From positions 1,550,001 to 1,614,000 of the forward strand of contig NC_056554.1 of assembly GCF_910596095.1 (NCBI RefSeq): DNA of 64,000 nucleotides. Direction: 5' to 3'. Within the stretch, counting starts at the first letter, position 1, and each line of letters opens with the position of its first letter. Of the stretch, positions 59,401 through 64,000 are shown in pieces. Source of the DNA: Thunnus maccoyii (lineage: Eukaryota; Chordata; Actinopteri; Scombriformes; Scombridae). The position numbers and the translations under genes were made by a program. The notes under the pieces are model-generated. The model was not told the origin of the DNA, did not search any database, and saw only the letters and a program-made list of their open reading frames with translations.

Positions 59401-62400
59401 AAACAACAAAAAAACCCAACATAATTTGGAGCTAAATATAAGAAAAATAAACAGTTGTTGATTTCCATGACAGAAAAGCTCCATGTAAAACGAAGCAAAT
59501 AGGAGCTGCAACGATTAGTCGATTAGCCTAGCCGCCAACTCCTAAATTAATCAGCTGTTATTAACACTGTCTCTACTGTACCTAAAGTTAGTATAAAATA
59601 ACAAATATCAGCTCCCCTGCACTGTCAACACTTCAGGAAAATGTATTCCATAACTACATTCACCAGGCATTTCATTGCTGTTGCAGTAATGTATAATAGT
59701 GTAGCTATTCAAAAAAATGTATCAAACATTGATGGTGTGAGGAAGCTGATTTTTGTTACTTTAATTCATCGCTCAGCACAGGCTCAGGCGTGCAAGGATC
59801 ACTTTTCTTGTGATACTCCCCATAAATACATAGTAGGAATTTATTAGGGGATTATTATTATTATTACTATTATTATTAGGAAATTACAGGGCTGTAAAAT
59901 AAAGCTTTACCACAATTTGTTGTTGACATTTTCAACTTGAGGTCTGTACATTAGCTGCTCTGTAAGCCTTCTTCTCTACATCCCTGCACAAATATAATAT
60001 CATGCATTTTCACAAAAATATAACTCTGCCTTGAAGAGCCGGGGAGCCACGCTGACCGACACTACCTGCTGGAGCATCAACACACACTGATCGTGAAAGG
60101 ATGTGAGTGAGTGCAGGTATGCTGGTGGGATATGGAGTCACTGCCAACAGATGCTCTTGTCTGCAAAGCCATGTCTGCTGTGCATATAAGAGGAAAATAA
60201 AACAACATGATGCTCGATGCAAAAACAACACAGAGGAATACAACCTTATAACACACACGTTTACATTTTAATACCAAATTACTTACAAAACCCGACTGTT
60301 TACATTGAACAAAAAAAATGATGGCAGCATATTTTGCAGAGTACTGTTTAATCACCATGACCTAAATAGCCTACAGGCTCTTATGTGACCTTACACAGCG
60401 GTAAGCCTGTCACACTGTCTCACTGTCAATTCAGCCATCTCTGCCGCCCCAAAGCCAGACTCAAAGAAGGTACACCAAGTCCTAACATCGTTACTGATGC
60501 TTATAGACAATAAAATGTTGGTCACAAACACTGAAAAGACGAGGTGACATATCAACACCCACAGTGAAGTACAAGTACACTTGTCTCTGTAGCCATCGGG
60601 ATCGATGAAACTGAAAAAAATAGTGGAGGCAAGCTAGCTGACAACTAGCCGTCTCTACCGGAGTTTTGCCTCTCTCCACAATAATGGTGACTTTTAAAAA
60701 CCCGATATGAGCAGACGAGGCGAGGTGAAAATGTTAATGAGACTGCCTGCAATCTTATACTATATCATATAAACACCTGACATTTCACGAGGTGCTGTGA
60801 AAGTTAATGTAATTAAATTGTGCGGAGATAAAGTAAGCGCTACATTATGCAAGAAGAAGTCTAACTGCCATTGAAACTGTTGCACTGGTAGAAAGTTAGT
60901 GTTAGTTCAGCCTTTTCTGGAATTAACACAAAGTTATCCGACGTGTCTCACTTGGCGGTGTTTCGTATTAACAAATGGCTAATGCTATATGGAGAGGTAT
61001 TAGTAAACTAAACATTTAGCTAACGGTTAGTATCACTAAAACATATAACCACAACGTAAGGCTTAGCTCACAAAACTTAGCTATCAAAGTTAGCTGGCAC
61101 GGCTAACGCTACCCGTTGCATATGAAGTGATATGGCGGAGGCGATAATGAAATTAACCCACCCCGCTGACAAAGCTAGCCGGTGTTTCGGTTTAATGAGT
61201 GACCGTGTTAACTGGTGACTTTTAGTCGAATGGTTGCCCGTAGTGACGGCAGCTGTTGAAAACCTGAATAGAACACGTAGGTGTCCTCCTAGGAGCCTTT
61301 AATTTTACTTTAATCAACTTTAAATACACATTCATTTGTGTTTAATATTTATGCTAACCATCATGTAACTTAAATTGTGCTCAGCAAGACTCAGTCACCT
61401 CTCGTAACGTTTCTTATAATGTGGGAAACAAATGGTAGCCTTTAAGTTGGCAGTGCAGCAGCCCATCTTGGGATTTCATACCGTTATCCTCAATCGGAAA
61501 GTGGCCAATATTCAACCAATTAACCTGTATTATATCAAAGTCCTCATTACATGCTAGCTGCTTTGCTAATTTATATTTTCCCCGCATTAAAAGTAACTTC
61601 AAGAAATGTGTATACTTCTTGTTGGCGACACCGTTTAATTTACATACTGTAGATGAGAAAAAGGAAAAGCAAACAGGACCAGCCGAAAACATACTGTATT
61701 GAACATTCAATTTAAAACAATTCAAGGCTTTCAGGCTTTTCAACAGCTGCTGTCACCACGACAACCACGGACGCATTAGGCTGAAAGTCACCAGTTAACA
61801 CGGTCACTAGTTACACCGAAACACCGGCCAGTTTTAGCTAGCGTTAGCTTCCGTCGGATGCTGGTCTCTCAACGGCAGCTAGCTTCATGCTGTCTGGCAT
61901 TGTGTTCACCTCCAGGACGTTACCATATGTACCGACTCCATGTCAGAAAATGAGTCAATTTACGGTTGCTTCGCTTACTTACAAACCAGTGAACTGTAGT
62001 ATCCATAAAGCTTAATTTATTTTACATTTAATGCCAACTTTCAGAAGTGGTTCACACTGCACGGCAGCCTCCCGCCGACGGGGTATTTTGGTGGAGGAAA
62101 CTACTCGGGATATCACACCAATCTGTTTTAAAAGTTGATATTTTCAATAAAATAAAATAAGATAAAAAATACACACTGCTTGGTGTATCATAAAATTATC
62201 TATGCCGAGTGCAGGAGTGGTTCCGGTTAATTGCAACTAAGTCGAAACTGAGCCATACTGTTGGAGTTATTTACATTTGTATTACATTGTTGGATGTTTT
62301 AATAGATTTGACGCACGTACGGACGCGAGGAAACAGCTAGCGTCGGTTAGCGGCTAACCGAACAGACAGCTAGCGGCTAGTTAGCCACCTTGCTGCCGAA

Positions 62401-62481
62401 ACGAACAATCACGTTGTTGGGGGGGAGTCTTAAAAATGTAAAACATTCCTTACCTCCCACTCGGTACATGTTGGCCGCCAT
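35516..62481 (-). CDS. mta2: Metastasis-associated protein MTA2, NuRD complex subunit
   Basis: Eighteen coding exons: 62481-62454, 51481-51414, 47766-47673, 42531-42414, 40574-40511, 40350-40233, 40109-40007, 39373-39274, 38590-38402, 38254-38180, 38078-38020, 37905-37805, 37546-37407, 37281-37053, 36934-36845, 36755-36637, 36491-36349 and 35669-35516. They total 1992 bp, 663 aa; human is 668 aa. All introns are GT-AG and phases match. A BAH domain (about 4-145; MYRVGDYVYFE) is followed by ELM2 (about 145-255, [14 protein letters not shown]), SANT (about 263-315, [20 protein letters not shown]), a GATA-type zinc finger (368-393; CESC-x17-CRLC) and a basic C-terminal part ending SEPIVLED as in human MTA2. 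ELM2-SANT recruits HDAC1/2, and the C-terminal part binds RBBP4/7, in the nuclear NuRD remodelling and deacetylase complex. MTA1 and MTA3 are excluded by the C-terminal match. Confidence 0.98.
35850..36005 (-). mobile_element. Fragment of the foldback element, mta2 intron 17
   Basis: 'ggtcagtatgaacagcagga' and 'agacttgaaaaattgtgaac' match the right arm of the palindrome at 24851-25596. Confidence 0.6.
36040..36260. mobile_element. Family B palindromic element, short form, mta2 intron 17
   Basis: 'gttagcctagcttagcataa' at about 36081 is inverted at about 36177 as 'tttatgctaagctaggctaa'. Outer parts 'aatatgaagctactgtctgc' and 'gctggctgtaacttcatatt' also pair. About 220 bp, non-coding. Confidence 0.7.
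36575..36626 (+). repeat. (TG)n microsatellite next to mta2 exon 16 donor
   Basis: About 26 TG units. In mta2 pre-mRNA it is a CA repeat starting about 10 nt after the exon 16 donor (exon ends at 36637). Confidence 0.95.
38890..39200 (+). mobile_element. Probable LINE 3'-end fragment, mta2 intron 8
   Basis: Decayed reading on the plus strand ending [20 protein letters not shown], like the terminal segment of reverse transcriptase ORFs in fish LINEs (APxxWNxLQ-type motif). Frameshifts and stops occur upstream. The family is uncertain. Confidence 0.4.
40575..42413. other. mta2 intron 4
   Basis: About 1.8 kb between exons 4 and 5. No further exon or RNA gene was recognised. A short AT microsatellite lies near 41403-41418. 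A frame at 40973-41158 has no clear homology. Confidence 0.6.
44190..44216 (+). repeat. (GT)n microsatellite
   Basis: About 13 GT units in mta2 intron 3. Confidence 0.95.
44357..44395 (+). repeat. (GA)n microsatellite
   Basis: About 19 GA units with one GC interruption, in mta2 intron 3. Confidence 0.93.
44570..44605 (+). repeat. (CA)n microsatellite
   Basis: About 18 CA units in mta2 intron 3, followed within 100 bp by the longer CA tract. Confidence 0.95.
44681..44780 (+). repeat. Alternating purine-pyrimidine tract: CA/CG core then (CA)n
   Basis: Starts GTACACACACACGCGTGCGT and continues GCGCGCGC, then after a short break about 35 CA units. Nearly 100 bp of alternating purine-pyrimidine sequence with a CG-rich core, a form favourable to Z-DNA. 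Confidence 0.93.
46629..46697 (+). repeat. (GT)n microsatellite
   Basis: About 34 uninterrupted GT units in mta2 intron 3. Confidence 0.96.
46729..46768 (+). repeat. G-rich tract: (GGGA)n then poly-G
   Basis: Several GGGA units followed by about 17 consecutive G, then GCT and GGT triplets. A strong G-quadruplex candidate on the strand that serves as template for mta2. Confidence 0.93.
50371..50398 (+). repeat. (CT)n microsatellite
   Basis: About 14 CT units in mta2 intron 2. Confidence 0.95.
50741..51180 (+). mobile_element. LINE-2-like reverse transcriptase 3' fragment
   Basis: The plus-strand reading begins [14 protein letters not shown]. After frameshifts it continues with [17 protein letters not shown], a '[11 protein letters not shown]'-like stretch and [11 protein letters not shown]. 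This order ([10 protein letters not shown]...LHWLPV...RI-FKIL...AP-LWN) is the C-terminal end of L2-clade reverse transcriptase ORFs. Stops and frameshifts show it is dead. It lies in mta2 intron 2, antisense to the gene. Confidence 0.75.
52437..52650. mobile_element. Possible MITE end with 'GGCTGCGTTCAGACC'
   Basis: 'ggctgcgttcagaccaaatg' is a recurrent end of fish non-autonomous elements in my recollection. Its partner end is not clearly seen nearby; 'gcattcagtgtagacacagc' near 55420 is only a weak match. Non-coding. Confidence 0.35.
52956..53276 (+). mobile_element. Repeat family C copy, mta2 intron 1
   Basis: Begins 'agggctgcaacacaggatta' and ends 'caatgaatcgttgcagtct'; diverged relative of 20868-21198. 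Confidence 0.65.
53850..54038 (+). mobile_element. Repeat family C copy, 3' half, mta2 intron 1
   Basis: Shares 'atcagtttgctgtcatggac', 'gactaaagaaaccagaaa' and the end 'ttgattaatcgactaattg' with 20868-21198. Confidence 0.65.
55108..55235. repeat. Fragment related to the TTAA-flanked MITE
   Basis: 'gtgttaagttactgctgatg', 'cttcatattaaaagctttcc' and 'cttttattgtgaagaattta' match the interior of the element at 16497-17094. The ends are missing. Confidence 0.6.
56447..56640. repeat. Repeat family C fragment, mta2 intron 1
   Basis: Contains 'atgattagtcgatcgaaag' and 'ggttttggactgtttgtcgg' in the inverse orientation of family C; truncated. Confidence 0.55.
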
Positions 62482-62950
62482 TCTCTCGTAACCTTTATCA
62501 AAATCAGTCCCCGGGTATTCCCCGCTTGGGTAGAAAAAGGTCGATGGGGATCTATTTTATTCCTTCATTTATCGTAGACACCCCCGCCGTGAAACAAAGC
62601 CGGCTCCGGGCACAACAAGCCGAGCTGTGGCGGGTAAAAAGTTGAAAGTTTCCGTTAGTAATGTTCCGGAGGTTATCCCCAAAAAATACAAGTCTTTGTT
62701 TTCGGTCCCTCCGACGACCTTCCTCTCCTCTTCCTCACTCACTCACTCATTCACACACACAGCTAGCCTGTCTCTTACTCCACTCTTCCTCCCATCCTCC
62801 GCTCCCAGCTTCATCCTCCTCTTCTTCACCTCCGCTCAGTTCAACACACACACACTCGCACACAAAAAACACACACTCACTGGCCCCCTTCGTTCGTGCG
62901 GAAATCGTCATCTTCGGAGGCTGTCGGCAATCTCCGGTATCTGACAATTA
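62310..62950 (-). promoter_or_regulatory. mta2 promoter, CpG-enriched
   Basis: Around and upstream of the mta2 start codon (62479-62481) the sequence becomes GC- and CpG-rich (GCGAGG, GCCGGCTCCGGG, CCGACGACC, CGTGCGGAAATCGTC). This is unlike the AT-rich intron and fits a housekeeping CpG-island promoter. The first exon carries the 5' leader from about 62482. No TATA box is apparent. Confidence 0.55.
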
Positions 62951-63163
62951 ACTTTTTCTTCCGACACAGGTTTAATAAACAACTTATTTTTTGTAATTTA
63001 AAATACAGACACACTTGCAAATGACCGGAGGTGGAGAAGTAAAAATACATTTAATAAACAGATAAAAAGTTTAATAGAGAACTACTAAAAGAGGGAATAC
63101 GGTTTACATAAAAATATAGTCCCTACATATTGCAAGATGAAGACAAAGCAGGAAATTGGGAAT

Positions 63164-63211
<48 letters not shown>

Positions 63212-64000
63212 CAGCAGCAAACTCCAATGGAATCTTTATTATTATGAGACATGTAACAGGCTATAATAGTAGGAATAGTAATAATATTAGCATTAGCAGT
63301 TCCACAGGGACTGAGCTGCATGAGAGTTAGTTATTACTCTTATCCACTAACACTCAATGTGAGAGAATTATGACTGAAAGCATTGGTTTACCAACCTTTT
63401 TTGTATTGTGACCGCTTAAAGTAAAATCATGTCCACTTGTAACCCTTAGTGACAGGATGTATGTGTCTATAAGCTGTGATCTGTGTAACCAAAGTGTCAT
63501 TTTTGTTTTTCAGGTAGTTTAATTTGAGTAAGTATGGAAGCCCAACTCCCAGAAGAAAAAAAAAGATCAAATAGTAGGTAAGACGAAAGTAAAAATACTC
63601 ACACTGAGTCAAAATTATAACCATTTGAGTCAAAATTATGAGATACATAGTCAATATTAGGAGATAGTGAGACACAATTATAACTTTTTGAATTAAAATT
63701 GTGAGACAGGAAGTCACAGCAGGTTATAGTAGTAAGTAAGTCAGATTGGAAATAATTTTAGTTAAAGTGTTAAAAAAAAAATTAGAATTATTATAATTGA
63801 CTACTAATAGTGTCTGATCATATTGATTTAAAAAGTCAATGCCTTGACTTAGTATTTCATTTGTAAATTTAAAACATGTTTAATGAATAAATATGAAAAT
63901 ATATAATCAGAATGTCTTGTTAGCATCAGTATGGTGGGAATAGTGTAACATTTTATCTGATACAATGTTTTTTCATCATTAAGTTGTGTTTTATACTGGT
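62951..64000. other. Intergenic sequence upstream of mta2
   Basis: AT-rich sequence with a (CA)n microsatellite. No exon of a neighbouring gene was recognised on either strand. 'gagtcaaaattatgagat'-type short repeats occur near 63600-63720. Confidence 0.55.
63166..63209 (+). repeat. (CA)n microsatellite
   Basis: About 22 CA units upstream of mta2. Confidence 0.95.

Larger units (their letters stand above)
51482..62453. other. mta2 intron 1 (about 11 kb)
   Basis: Separates the 28-nt first coding exon from exon 2. It holds several family C repeats, the MITE-like ends near 52437 and 55440, part of the 16.5-kb TTAA element family at 55108-55235, and AT-rich sequence. No other coding exon, tRNA or clear small RNA gene was recognised. 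Large first introns often contain enhancers, but none can be pointed to here. Confidence 0.6.

Noticed and set aside
62627-62944. 105-aa plus-strand frame divergent from mta2
   Set aside because: Starts with GTG, consists of Ser/His/Thr-rich low-complexity reading of CpG-island DNA, and has no splice or homology support.
1-64000. CRISPR arrays, prokaryotic operons, rRNA or tRNA genes
   Set aside because: None seen. Regular repeats are eukaryotic microsatellites or transposons, and no tRNA-like A/B boxes or rRNA cores were recognised.

Overview
The window is nuclear DNA from a ray-finned (teleost, probably percomorph) fish. The evidence is vertebrate GT-AG split genes, low gene density, abundant (CA)n/(GA)n microsatellites, and several palindromic or short inverted-repeat elements of kinds I know from percomorph genomes. 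No bacterial, viral or organellar genes were seen.

Five protein-coding genes are supported, all on the minus strand. From right to left (their direction of transcription) they are: mta2 (18 coding exons, 62481 to 35516, 663 aa, NuRD subunit); a four-finger CCCH protein of the TIS11 family, best matched to fish cth1 (2 coding exons, 28768 to 26558, 323 aa); taf6l (11 coding exons, 23615 to 17591, 641 aa, SAGA/PCAF-type complex subunit); kcnk7-like two-pore potassium channel (3 coding exons, 14551 to 11158, 335 aa); and the first coding exon of ehbp1l1 (327 to 224), whose remainder lies left of the window. Every exon set was assembled by hand from ORF pieces, splice sites and matching codon phase, and each closes in frame with a stop. 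From memory, human EHBP1L1 and KCNK7 are neighbours on 11q13.1, and TAF6L and MTA2 lie on 11q12.3, so the order looks like a rearranged piece of that block with cth1 between.

Layout: 1-330 ehbp1l1 exon 1; 330-11157 gene-free, repeat-rich; 11158-14551 kcnk7; 14552-17590 gene-free with two inverted-repeat elements; 17591-23615 taf6l; 23616-26557 gene-free with a large foldback element; 26558-28768 cth1; 28769-35515 cth1 promoter, then nested transposon debris and the mta2 3' flank; 35516-62481 mta2, about 11 kb of it intron 1; 62482-64000 mta2 upstream region.

Two of the products (MTA2, TAF6L) are chromatin or transcription co-regulators. CTH1 is expected to act on AU-rich mRNAs, KCNK7 is a membrane protein and EHBP1L1 a membrane-traffic adaptor. 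They are separate transcription units, not an operon. The most unusual observation is that the fish kcnk7 product seems to lack the GYG signature in its first selectivity filter and has an atypical second one. Other points worth checking are CA/UG repeats abutting many splice sites, an 84-bp perfect tandem duplication that copies a poly(A) hexamer, and a 71-bp near-perfect inverted repeat pair.
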